64,000 nucleotides of DNA from G965202915 sp965202915 (GTDB lineage: Bacteria; Pseudomonadota; Gammaproteobacteria; Eutrophobiales; Eutrophobiaceae), in contig OZ241847.1 of NCBI GenBank assembly GCA_965202915.1, forward strand, positions 1,612,001 through 1,676,000. The letters run 5' to 3'. Positions 1-8,159 of this stretch are shown one piece after another. The notes under the pieces were generated by a model. It saw only the letters and a program-made list of their open reading frames with translations. It ran no database searches and was not told where the DNA came from. Made by a program: the position numbers and the translations under genes. Position 1 is the first letter of the stretch. Every line of letters begins with the position of its first letter.

Positions 1-923
1 TGGCACCGAATAGAAACCTGGGACGAGCGGGGGCCATCAGCTTATCGGGAGTTTCTTGTCAATCGAACACTTGAACGCGGGCTTATCCGAAGGGATAGAA
101 GGGATAGGGAAGATTACCTCCCTTCCTTTTTTGAAATCCGGAAAATGGCCGATGAGGACCGACTTAAGGCCGATGAGCGCCGACTTAAGGCCGATGAGCA
201 CCGACTTAAAGACACTAGAAGCTCAAGTATTTCTCTGTCTCTGTATAAGCGATTGGCTGAGGCTCGAGGGAAGATTATTGAGAAGCTCAAAAAAGATCGC
301 ATTAAAGAAAACAAAGACCGCGATGATCTTTACGAGTCTTGGTTGGAAAGCGAGGAACAGCAAAAAACCCAGGCCAAGGAGGAAAATGCCGACCTAAAGC
401 AACAGGTCAGGTCGCTCAAAGCCAGAGTAGATTACCAGCAAAGTGCCTTGCGGTCAGGAACTTATCGGGAAGATAATTTACCAGAGAACTTTGATCAATT
501 TGGCGAATGGTGTGAGAGGTATTTAGCCGGATCCGTCGTGGTCTTGAACCGGGTGTACGCGGAGTCAAGAGCAGCATATACGAGGACAAGACGCTCATTT
601 ACAACGCACTCCTGCTTCTTCGCGATCACTATTTACCGTTTCGCCTGCAGAGAGGAAAGGATATCAAGAAAGGTTATGAAGAGGCACGCACCGAATTAGA
701 GCTTAAGGAAACCCGTACTATCACCAACCTTCGCGCCGGAGAGCAGCGAGAGGCTTACTTCGTGAAATTTGACGGCAAGAGACGCAAATTGGAGCGGCAC
801 CTTAAGAAAGGGTCTGGCCGAGACCAGCGACATTGCTTTCGTCTCTACTTCTTCTATGATCAGGCAACGGAGCAAGTTGTCGTCGGCCACATGCCCGACC
901 ATCTGCCGACACGCGCCTCCTGA
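1..923 (+). pseudogene. Frameshifted coiled-coil protein gene, 5' end outside window
   Basis: The reading frame is open from base 1 (no start in the window) and codes for a charged, helix-rich protein with a short KADE(R/H)RLK-type repeat near codons 49-65, then a lysine/glutamate-rich coiled coil. Near base 530 the frame is lost. The downstream frame (third frame, stop TGA at 921-923) continues smoothly with IRRGLEPG..., a basic region with GQR-like RDQRHCFRLYFFYD, and ends at HLPTRAS. The two halves join into one coherent protein if one base is lost or two are gained near 530. I do not recognise the family. It lies directly upstream of a restriction-modification island, so a defence or mobile-element origin is possible but unproven. 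A sequencing error is the main alternative to a true pseudogene. Confidence 0.6.
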
Positions 924-1159
924 AATTGGGAGTGTAAATATTTATTTTTTCAATTTTTTTGTCGGGAGCTCCTCGGTTCAACCTCATGCTACCGGGTATA
1001 TGATCTCCTGATCTATCTCATTGAGAAGTTTCATGTTGATATACCTGCGGGCTCGCGACGCGGTCGTGGACATGTGCCTTAATCTGGCCGCAACCAACAT
1101 CAGAGCTGCGTTGCAATCCGGGAATACGCCCACAACTCTGGTTCTACCTGCCTGCCGGA

Positions 1160-1497
1160 AAAAGCAGCCAGGGCGCCTGTGCCTCCGCCGCTCGTGCCAC
1201 CACCCAGGGCATTACCTTCCCATATCGCCGGCGGCGATACCGGACGTACCGCCAACGTGGACCCGCTCAACACTGCAAGCAAGCAACCGGTGAAACCCTT
1301 CGCTAAAGTGTGTCTCTGTGCCAATGTGCCCAGTCACTGCCATACACTCTGAAATACGGCTCTCCATAGAATCCATCCGGCCTGATCGGTATGCATTTTC
1401 ACATTCTTTTGACCACTATCAGCCGCTTTATGCCCCGATCATGATCTGCCTTCTTTGAAGAAAAGATGGTTTATAAGTACTATCCTTTTCTTAACAA
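1160..1497. repeat. Cassette-flanking repeat, copy 1 of 3
   Basis: Bases 924-1538 hold no convincing gene. From about 1160 to 1497 the sequence matches 3350-3690 with many substitutions: shared blocks include GCAAGCAACCG, ATCCATCCGGCC, TATCAGCCGC, TGCCCCGATCAT and GAAGAAAAG.TGGTTTATAAGTAC. The last part recurs again at 5638-5732. This copy ends about 40 bases before the methyltransferase start, so it may supply its leader or promoter. Bases 924-1159 show an AT-rich stretch and nothing else I can identify. Confidence 0.75.
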
Positions 1498-1538
1498 CGG
1501 AATCTATTTGGTCTTAGACTAATATGAACCCTTACTAA

Positions 1539-3194
1539 ATGATGAAGATGGATAACTTGGAACAACGGGATCTATGTGGCAAAATTGAACCGCCCATAAT
1601 CGCTATCGAGGAATCAGCGAATCGCCTGGGCGTCTCCACTGCGACAATTCGCAATTGGATAAAAACGAAATATTTGAAAAAGGCCGGAAAAGGAAAGATT
1701 ACGCTGGAATCTTTGGAACAGTTTCAGTCTGATATTTCCGGAAGGGAAAAGTTGATTCAGCGGGCCAACAAGTCGCTTAAAGACTCGCATGATCACGAGG
1801 AAACTGTATCGGAGTTTCTCGGGCGCATTGCATCATCTGTCGAGTCGCCGGATGAGATTGGTATTGAATACGAATCGAGTTTATCAGACTCCTATCGCAA
1901 CAAAGAGGGAGTTTATTATACCCCTGACGACGTTGTTCGAGATTTATTTGCAATACCACACGTTGATATTCAAGATGCATCATTCTGTGATCCCTGTTGC
2001 GGTTCCGGGAACTTTGTTGTTCGCGCAATAGAGTTGGGGTTCGGACCGGAAAACATTTATGGGTATGACGTCGATCCGATTGCAGTCGAAATAACAAAGG
2101 CGAGAATTTATCAGGCCACCGGATACAAAAGTGAGAATATCAAGGTCGCCAATTTCTTAGACATAACATCCAGTCAAGAGACTCCAGGTTTTGATTACAT
2201 ATATACAAACCCACCGTGGGGCAAGAAGCTGGGGAAGGAAACACGAGAGCTAATCGGATTAAGGCTTGAGGCAGGAACCAGTATAGACACTTGTTCGCTC
2301 TTCTTGTTTGCCTGTTTACAATGCCTTAAAGACAAAGGGATGCTTGGGTTACTTTTGCCTGAGTCTTTTTTCAATATTACTACTTTCCAGGATGCTCGGA
2401 TTAAAGCTCTTCAGTTTTCCATTGAAAGACTGGTTGACTATGGAAAGGTATTTAAAGGTCTTGTAACAAAAGCACACGCAATAATTATTAGAAAAGAAGT
2501 CGCTGATTCACATGCGAGAATCTTATGCGAGCTCACGGGCTCCATCCATAAGAGATCAATCGGATCATTTTTGTGCAATCCAAGGTCAATCCTGAATTTA
2601 CATTGTAACGAAGAGAATGCGCTTACATTACAACATTTGATGTCAATCCCATTTATTACGCTAAAGGAGCAGGCGTCTTGGGGGCTGGGAATCGTTACAG
2701 GTAACAATAAAAAATTTATTAAAACTCTTCCTGAAAGCGGGTATATTCCCGTTCACAAAGGCGCTGATATTTCGAATGGAAGATTGAAAGAAGCCAGTAG
2801 CTTTATCCCATCGGATATGAATTTATATCAGCAGGTAGCACAACTTCGGCTATATAAAGCAAGGGAAAAACTGATCTATAAGTTTATATCCTCGAGACTT
2901 TGCTTTTTTTATGACGATCAGCAAAGGTTTGTTCTTAACAGTGCAAATATGCTGATTCCCGATGATGCCTTTCCGGTTTCCACTAAAGTTCTCGGTGAAC
3001 TCTTGAGCAGTGATTTTATGAATTGGTTGTTTTCCGGCATTTTCAAAACACACAAAATACTAAGGGGCGATTTAGAGTCACTTCCGATTCACAGTCAGTT
3101 CCTCAAAGATGTATCCGGCTTCGATGAGGAAAGCTACCTCCAACAACTTAACATAGAGAGAGGGGACAATGGAACTTACCGAATTAAGAGATAG
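1539..3194 (+). CDS. N6-adenine DNA methyltransferase (gamma class, TaqI/Eco57I-like) with N-terminal helix-turn-helix
   Basis: 551 residues. An N-terminal MerR/excisionase-like helix-turn-helix spans about residues 20-64 (SANRLGVSTATIRNWI). The catalytic part follows: the YYTP segment that precedes motif I in this class (126-129), motif I DPCCGSGNF (151-159) and motif IV NPPW (224-227), the signature of gamma-class N6-adenine methyltransferases. The C-terminal half is probably the target-recognition domain. ATG at 1539 is used; a second ATG two codons later is equally possible. The gene overlaps a short ORF that looks like the start of a partner gene (3169-3279). The helix-turn-helix could assist operator or target binding. 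Alternatives: an orphan methyltransferase, or the modification half of a decayed type II or IIG system. Confidence 0.85.
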   Translation: MMKMDNLEQRDLCGKIEPPIIAIEESANRLGVSTATIRNWIKTKYLKKAGKGKITLESLEQFQSDISGREKLIQRANKSLKDSHDHEETVSEFLGRIASSVESPDEIGIEYESSLSDSYRNKEGVYYTPDDVVRDLFAIPHVDIQDASFCDPCCGSGNFVVRAIELGFGPENIYGYDVDPIAVEITKARIYQATGYKSENIKVANFLDITSSQETPGFDYIYTNPPWGKKLGKETRELIGLRLEAGTSIDTCSLFLFACLQCLKDKGMLGLLLPESFFNITTFQDARIKALQFSIERLVDYGKVFKGLVTKAHAIIIRKEVADSHARILCELTGSIHKRSIGSFLCNPRSILNLHCNEENALTLQHLMSIPFITLKEQASWGLGIVTGNNKKFIKTLPESGYIPVHKGADISNGRLKEASSFIPSDMNLYQQVAQLRLYKAREKLIYKFISSRLCFFYDDQQRFVLNSANMLIPDDAFPVSTKVLGELLSSDFMNWLFSGIFKTHKILRGDLESLPIHSQFLKDVSGFDEESYLQQLNIERGDNGTYRIKR

Positions 3195-3279
3195 AATCAT
3201 TGCCTCATTCACCGGATCGAAAAGTGATCTGGCAGATATTTTAGCGATGCCAGAGAGAGCTGGCCATATTTACGTTTAA
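3169..3279 (+). pseudogene. Truncated partner ORF, possible restriction endonuclease stub
   Basis: A 36-codon ORF starts ATG at 3169, inside the end of the methyltransferase gene, preceded by GAGAGGGGAC as a good ribosome-binding site. It encodes MELTELRDRIIASF..., a plausible protein N-terminus, and ends TAA at 3277-3279. The translationally coupled overlap is typical of restriction-modification pairs. The coding signal then stops and the second copy of the flanking repeat begins within about 75 bases. I infer that the rest of a partner gene was lost. A genuine 36-residue peptide cannot be excluded. Confidence 0.45.
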
Positions 3280-3349
3280 TGAATATGAGCACTGAGTCAG
3301 AGTATCCTTGATCTATTTCGGTTATTAGTTGTCCTTAGCTTACGTTGCC

Positions 3350-3690
3350 TTTTATCGCCCGCCTTGTTGCCCTGGCGCCCAGACCCAAGACACCAGCTTC
3401 CCATCCCGTCGTCGGCGATACTAGATGTACGGCCGGCATAGAACTGCTCAACATCTGCAAGGAAGCAACCGTTGAAACCCATCGATAACGTGTCTCTCTG
3501 TGCCAACGCGATCAGTCACTATCAAACAATCTAAAATACTGCTCTCCAAAGCATCCATCCGGCCCAATCGGGACTCATTTTCACAGCCTTTTGAACATTA
3601 TCAGCCGCTCTATGCCCCGATCATTATCCGCCTTCCTTGAAGAAAAGGTGGTTTATAAGTACCATTCTTGAAGGCGTTATGAGCAAAAAA
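3350..3690. repeat. Cassette-flanking repeat, copy 2 of 3
   Basis: Bases 3280-3730 carry no convincing gene. About 340 bases match copy 1 (1160-1497) in the same orientation, roughly three bases in four by eye, with small indels. The copy ends about 40 bases before the ApaLI-like gene, mirroring the spacing of copy 1 to its methyltransferase. The shared end TTTATAAGTAC could include promoter elements. No open frame is conserved between copies, so the repeat appears non-coding. Confidence 0.75.
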
Positions 3691-3730
3691 GCAAAATCGC
3701 ACATCGGAGTAGTTTTTGTGTATTTGTATA

Positions 3731-4360
3731 ATGAAAGAATTAATAAAAAACATAGAAGCGTTAGCGGATACTTATTCTTTAAATCTTAAAACAAAGATTG
3801 AGGACAGGAAACGAGAAATGGAAGAGGATGATAATTCTCATTATTTGATTTATCGGGTTCTTGGAATAACAAATGAAGAGGGGAAACTAATTGATTCATA
3901 TCAAAATACAGGACGTTTTTTATATAAATACGCAGGCTCATTTTTAGAAGAAGCTGCAACGTATTGCTTTAAGTTTAAATATTCAGAAGGAGAAAAAAGA
4001 AAGATACCGAATACAGAAGGAGTCAGACCTAAAACATTTGAGATTGATTTTCTAAATGATACTGATGCCATTGAAATTAAATGGAGAGATGCAACAACCG
4101 ATGGAGACCACATTACTAAAGAACATTCAAGGGTTCAAACAATAAAAGCGAAAGGATTCAAGCCTATTCGGGTTATGTTTTATTATCCGCAAAGAGCTCA
4201 AGCGATTAAAATACAGGACACCCTGAAAACCTTATATGCGGGAGTAGGCGGAGAATACTATGCTGGTAATAATGCATGGAATTTTGTTAAGGATTACACA
4301 GGTGTTGATCTGAAAGGTATTCTTATGAAAATTGCTGAGAAAAAGACTAAATCTGAATAA
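3731..4360 (+). CDS. ApaLI-like type II restriction endonuclease
   Basis: 209 residues from ATG 3731; a TTG five codons upstream is in frame but less likely. The central segment has the PD-(D/E)xK pattern EID (104-106) followed by EIK (115-117) and then WRDATTDGDHITKEH, which I associate with the ApaLI restriction endonuclease family (ApaLI cuts GTGCAC). The stop codon overlaps the start of the next gene (TAATG), as in coupled restriction-modification pairs. Base composition is strikingly AT-rich against the surrounding chromosome, which indicates horizontal acquisition. Function would be double-strand cleavage of unmethylated foreign DNA in the cytoplasm. The recognition site is not proven here. 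Confidence 0.8.
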   Translation: MKELIKNIEALADTYSLNLKTKIEDRKREMEEDDNSHYLIYRVLGITNEEGKLIDSYQNTGRFLYKYAGSFLEEAATYCFKFKYSEGEKRKIPNTEGVRPKTFEIDFLNDTDAIEIKWRDATTDGDHITKEHSRVQTIKAKGFKPIRVMFYYPQRAQAIKIQDTLKTLYAGVGGEYYAGNNAWNFVKDYTGVDLKGILMKIAEKKTKSE

Positions 4361-5589
4361 TGGAACTGAACAAAATATATAATGGCGACTGTTGTGAGGT
4401 TTTAAAGGATTGTAATTCAGAGTCTGTAGATTTAGTATATCTTGACCCTCCTTTCTTTACACAAAGAGAACATTCTTTAAAAACAAGGGATAATTCCATA
4501 GAATACAAATTTGATGATAAATGGGATTCAATCAATAACTATATTAAGCTTATAAAAAGTGTTGTATCAGAATGTAAAAGGATTCTAAAACCTACAGGCT
4601 CAATATTTTTGCATTGTGATAAAATAGCTTCTCACTATATCCGTGTTGCGTTAGATGAAGTTTTCGGAATGAATAATTTTCAAAGCGAAATAATCTGGAA
4701 TTATAAACGCTGGTCGAATTCAAAAAAAGGTCTATTAAACTCGCATCAAGTGATTTACTTTTATTCGAAGTCCAGCAAATTTAAGTTCAATCAATTATAT
4801 ACCGATTACTCTCCGACCACAAATATTGACCAAATATTACAAGAGCGTCAAAGAGATAAAAATGGTAAATCTGTTTATAAAAAAGATGAAAAAGGAAATA
4901 TGGTATTTGCAAAAGAAAAGAAAGGGGTACCGCTATCCGATGTTTGGGATATTCCATATTTGAACCCAAAAGCAAAAGAAAGGGTTGGTTACCCGACACA
5001 AAAACCAGTTTCATTGTTGCAGCAAATAATAAAAATTTCTACAGAAGAAAATGACCTGGTGATAGACCCATTTTGTGGTAGTGGAACAGCTTGCGTTGCG
5101 GCTAAGACTTTAAATAGAAACTATTTAGGAATAGATAAATCAAAAAACGCTGTTGAGTTGGCAAACAAACGACTTGAAGAGCTGATTGTGACTGATTCAA
5201 ACTTACTGAAAAAGGGTGCAGATAGTTATATAGCAAAATCCGATAAAGAATTAGGCTTATTAAAAGCAATTGGAGCAGTTCCCGTTCAAAGAAATGCCGG
5301 GATTGATGGATTTTTAAAAGAACAGATTAATGGAAAGCCTATTCCTGTTCGAATACAGAAGGATTTTGAGACGCTGGATGATACTATTAGGGCATTGGAC
5401 GGCTCAACACAGGCAAGGAAATCAGACGTGAAAATAATTATTCAAACAAATGACACTCGTGGATTATTCCAGTTAAATACGAATGCGGTTATTTTGCCTT
5501 CAAATGAATTGATTATTAAGGAAAAATTACAGCGCATAACAATGTATATAAATAATGGTGGTGATTTACAGAAGATTGGAAAATTGTAG
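4360..5589 (+). CDS. Type II DNA methyltransferase, beta class (partner of ApaLI-like enzyme)
   Basis: 409 residues. Motif IV DPPF (29-32) precedes motif I DPFCGSGT (from 236), the beta-class permuted order of amino-methyltransferases (N6-adenine or N4-cytosine). About 140 extra residues follow the catalytic domain (from LIVTDSNLLKKG) and may be an additional DNA-contacting domain. It starts on the last base of the endonuclease stop and shares its AT-rich composition, so the two form one acquired module. Its role is protection of host DNA at the site cut by the upstream enzyme. The exact methylated base cannot be decided from the motif. Confidence 0.88.
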   Translation: MELNKIYNGDCCEVLKDCNSESVDLVYLDPPFFTQREHSLKTRDNSIEYKFDDKWDSINNYIKLIKSVVSECKRILKPTGSIFLHCDKIASHYIRVALDEVFGMNNFQSEIIWNYKRWSNSKKGLLNSHQVIYFYSKSSKFKFNQLYTDYSPTTNIDQILQERQRDKNGKSVYKKDEKGNMVFAKEKKGVPLSDVWDIPYLNPKAKERVGYPTQKPVSLLQQIIKISTEENDLVIDPFCGSGTACVAAKTLNRNYLGIDKSKNAVELANKRLEELIVTDSNLLKKGADSYIAKSDKELGLLKAIGAVPVQRNAGIDGFLKEQINGKPIPVRIQKDFETLDDTIRALDGSTQARKSDVKIIIQTNDTRGLFQLNTNAVILPSNELIIKEKLQRITMYINNGGDLQKIGKL

Positions 5590-5637
5590 TCCACATGAGA
5601 GTTATTGGTGTTTTGATAGTTATTTCCACGTAATCCA

Positions 5638-5732
5638 CCGCTATCCATATACTATCAGTTGCTCTCTGCCCCGATCATTACCTGCTCTCCTTGAAGAAAA
5701 GATAGTTTATAAGTACTATCCTTCGGCGTCGT
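5638..5732. repeat. Cassette-flanking repeat, copy 3 of 3 (3' part only)
   Basis: About 95 bases repeat the last third of copies 1 and 2: CTATCAGTTGCTCTCTGCCCC, CTTGAAGAAAAGAT and TTTATAAGTACTATCC. It follows the ApaLI-like module by about 50 bases. The gap 5733-5800 shows nothing recognisable. The three copies therefore bracket two restriction-modification modules in the same orientation. Confidence 0.75.
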
Positions 5733-5800
5733 GTGCTGGCCCTGCGCAGTTTTAAACAGCTTTAAGGTACTGGTGTTCTCGTTGTTTTTTTACTGCCAGT

Positions 5801-6778
5801 TCAACCAAATAAACTTGTTTGAATTGTGGCTTCGTTTTGGATGACTGGTTTCCTGGAAAGAATCTTTTTAACCATGCCGGACCGGTTTTTGCGTTCGATT
5901 ATGGTTATGTCTTTTTGTTCTCTGATTAATTGTCTATTTAGGTCGTATTTTGGACTACCGGAATTTTTATTATTGTCATAAATAACTGCTCTTGGAATAG
6001 CGTAATTTAAAGCATATTCCATTGCCAACCTTGAACCGCTGTCATTTCCCCGGTCGTTTTTGGCATAGCTCGCTGAAAGGATAATACAGTCACTAAAGAG
6101 GGCTTGTAATCTGTCACGTTCCTGGTATCTGCTACTTAATTCCATTTTTGATTTTGTTTCATCATAATACTCACTAATCAATAGTCCGTTTTTCTGAACT
6201 ATTTCGTTTGCAAGTTCTTTGTTTGCTCCCGGCATAATGTTGTTTGAAGGACCTGGTAGAATTGCAATTGTTTTACCATTGGAATCCAACGTCTGCCTAT
6301 GTGCAATTGTGTCGCAACCCAAGGCAAGACCACTGACAATAGTGGCACCATTTTTAACCAATTCATCTACAATTTCCCTTTCAATAATTTCAGTGTCGGG
6401 GTCGGGATTAAGAAGTCCAATAACCGCTATGTTTTTACTTGAAGCCTTTAATAAACTCAGGTCGCCACAATAGAACAAAAAAACCGGCTGCTCACTGTTT
6501 TTAATGTTTCCCCTGTAAGGGGGAAAATTTGAATCACCAATGGCAATAAGCCCGTCTGTAAAACCATCTAAATTTTTCAAATTCTCTTGAAGTCTTGTTT
6601 TATCTCTTTCAAACCTTTCAAAGGTAATTGGATGATCTTCTTTTGAATCTTTGTTCAAAAGCGATACGATAGTATTAACACTTTCGTTTCCTTCCAGATT
6701 TTTGATTATCCAGGCCCTGCCAATACCTTTGTAGTTTTTGGCGGCAAGGACGTTTAGTGCGTTCTCTGTATAAATCAC
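5801..6778 (-). CDS. DprA/Smf family Rossmann-fold protein
   Basis: 325 residues. The C-terminal two thirds has the DprA/Smf Rossmann core: VFLFYCGDLSLL (about 99-110), IAVIGLLNPDPD (117-128) where classical DprA has a GSR loop, and SGLALGCDTIAH (149-160), close to the family motif SGLA-G-D--AH. Classical DprA loads RecA on incoming single-stranded DNA during transformation. This copy is AT-rich, sits beside two restriction-modification modules away from the usual housekeeping dprA context, and has a divergent GSR loop, so it is more likely a defence-associated paralogue. It converges on the ApaLI-like methyltransferase gene. Exact function is unknown. Confidence 0.75.
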   Translation of the reverse strand: MIYTENALNVLAAKNYKGIGRAWIIKNLEGNESVNTIVSLLNKDSKEDHPITFERFERDKTRLQENLKNLDGFTDGLIAIGDSNFPPYRGNIKNSEQPVFLFYCGDLSLLKASSKNIAVIGLLNPDPDTEIIEREIVDELVKNGATIVSGLALGCDTIAHRQTLDSNGKTIAILPGPSNNIMPGANKELANEIVQKNGLLISEYYDETKSKMELSSRYQERDRLQALFSDCIILSASYAKNDRGNDSGSRLAMEYALNYAIPRAVIYDNNKNSGSPKYDLNRQLIREQKDITIIERKNRSGMVKKILSRKPVIQNEATIQTSLFG

Positions 6779-6944
6779 GTCTTTACTTTTTCTTGTTTAA
6801 TATGGAGACCGACGAGTTTTACCAACTACAAAAAAAGAAACAGACCTTGCTCCATTTCCCATTGGATTCGATTGTAAATCTGTTCATATTTGCAGAGTAA
6901 ATCCTCCGGGTGTGTCGGAATCAAAACCTGACCGCGCTGTATAT

Positions 6945-7301
6945 TCAGTCTCCCCGATATATACAGCCGGAGGTACAGGTTTCTTTGATTATAATGGAAG
7001 ATAACTGCGGTAAATCGGGTTTGAGGCGGGCCCAAATCCAAGCCGCTAAATTTTCACAGGTTGGATTTTCCAATCCCTCAATATCATTTAAATAACGATG
7101 ATCCAGCTGATCATGGATGGGCTTAAAATGTTGATCAAGCTCGGCGAAATCCATGATCCAGCCGGATGGTTTCCCCGGCTCATCGGTCACGTGAATCTCT
7201 ATGCAGAATGAGTGGCCATGCAGGCGTCGGCATTTGTGATCTTCAGGCACGTTGGGCAGCATATGGGCCGCCTCTATGGTGAATATTTTGAATATTTCCA
7301 T
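6945..7301 (-). CDS. queD: 6-carboxy-5,6,7,8-tetrahydropterin synthase QueD
   Basis: 118 residues starting MEIFKIFTIEAAH; this ATG (7301) is preferred over an upstream extension because it gives the family N-terminus. Visible features are the zinc-binding histidines (AAH; LHGHSF) and the catalytic cysteine in HKCRRLHGHS, the QueD/PTPS pattern. QueD converts dihydroneopterin triphosphate to 6-carboxytetrahydropterin in queuosine/7-deazaguanine biosynthesis in the cytoplasm. It lies 10 bases after dat at the end of the cell-wall operon. Bases 6779-6944 between it and dprA show no gene. Confidence 0.9.
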   Translation of the reverse strand: MEIFKIFTIEAAHMLPNVPEDHKCRRLHGHSFCIEIHVTDEPGKPSGWIMDFAELDQHFKPIHDQLDHRYLNDIEGLENPTCENLAAWIWARLKPDLPQLSSIIIKETCTSGCIYRGD

Positions 7302-7311
7302 GGTATGGATT

Positions 7312-8151
7312 TTAGTCCTGACTTGATACCTTGTACTGCTGATATAGCTGGTTGACTTTCTCCCATAATGCTCCCGGCTTGCCGCTGTCACCGATCCGGT
7401 CGTCATCCAGTTGTACGACGGGTACGATCCCCCGTGTGGAGCTGGTCACCCAAATTTCATCCGCGTCCCTCAATTCCCGCTCCACTATGTCGGTTTCTTC
7501 ATATTTAATGCCGGCGGTATCCAGTAATTTCAATACTAAATCACGGGTTACGCCCGGCAGTACTCCGTTGGTTTTTTGCGGGGTCTTAACAAGATCATCG
7601 CACACTATAAAGACGTTACTTGCGGCGCCTTCCGACACTTTCCCAGCGCGCGTTAATATCGCCTCCTGGGCGCCTTTTAATTTCGCACGATGACGCAATA
7701 TGACGTTGGGCAATAAAGTGATGGCCTTGATGTTACAGTAATCCCATCTAATATCCTGATGGACGATTGCTTTAATCCCCTCCGCATAATTCTTTTTCGA
7801 GACCGGAAAACACATTGCCAATACGGTGGGTCGTTCACATATATCAATGTCGTAATCGCGTTTGGAAATACCGCGACTGATCTGTACGTAAATGGTTTGT
7901 TGCCCGTCTTTGTCTTTTACCAGGGTATGAAAAATCTTTTCCCACTGCCGGTGATTTAACGGGTTATCGATATAAATATTGCGAAGACTGTTGTCCAGTC
8001 GCCGTAAATGTTCTTTCAGTCCGAGTATTTTTTTATCAAAAACGGGGATGATTTCATAGACGCCGTCGGCAAACATAAATCCTCTATCCATTACGTTGAT
8101 ATTAGCCTGCTCCGGCGGCACGTACTCGCCGTTCAAATATACGGTTGACAT
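7312..8151 (-). CDS. dat: D-amino acid aminotransferase
   Basis: 279 residues, class IV PLP-dependent transaminase. N-terminal YLNGEYVPPEQA and DRGFMFADGVYE are typical of D-alanine aminotransferases. The catalytic lysine is in CNIKAITLLPN, and the phosphate-binding end is SSTRGIVPV. The reaction is interconversion of D-alanine and 2-oxoglutarate with pyruvate and D-glutamate, feeding peptidoglycan precursors. It sits 8 bases after dacC, as in many gammaproteobacteria, where lipB and lipA often follow; here queD follows instead. A branched-chain or aminodeoxychorismate lyase activity is less likely given the N-terminal motif. Confidence 0.88.
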   Translation of the reverse strand: MSTVYLNGEYVPPEQANINVMDRGFMFADGVYEIIPVFDKKILGLKEHLRRLDNSLRNIYIDNPLNHRQWEKIFHTLVKDKDGQQTIYVQISRGISKRDYDIDICERPTVLAMCFPVSKKNYAEGIKAIVHQDIRWDYCNIKAITLLPNVILRHRAKLKGAQEAILTRAGKVSEGAASNVFIVCDDLVKTPQKTNGVLPGVTRDLVLKLLDTAGIKYEETDIVERELRDADEIWVTSSTRGIVPVVQLDDDRIGDSGKPGALWEKVNQLYQQYKVSSQD

Positions 8152-8159
8152 TGCGGCGC

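Noticed and set aside
1100..1324. Minus-strand ORFs in the flanking repeats (also 3297-3506)
   Set aside because: They do not align as the same protein between repeat copies and have no ribosome-binding site; the repeat is better seen as non-coding.
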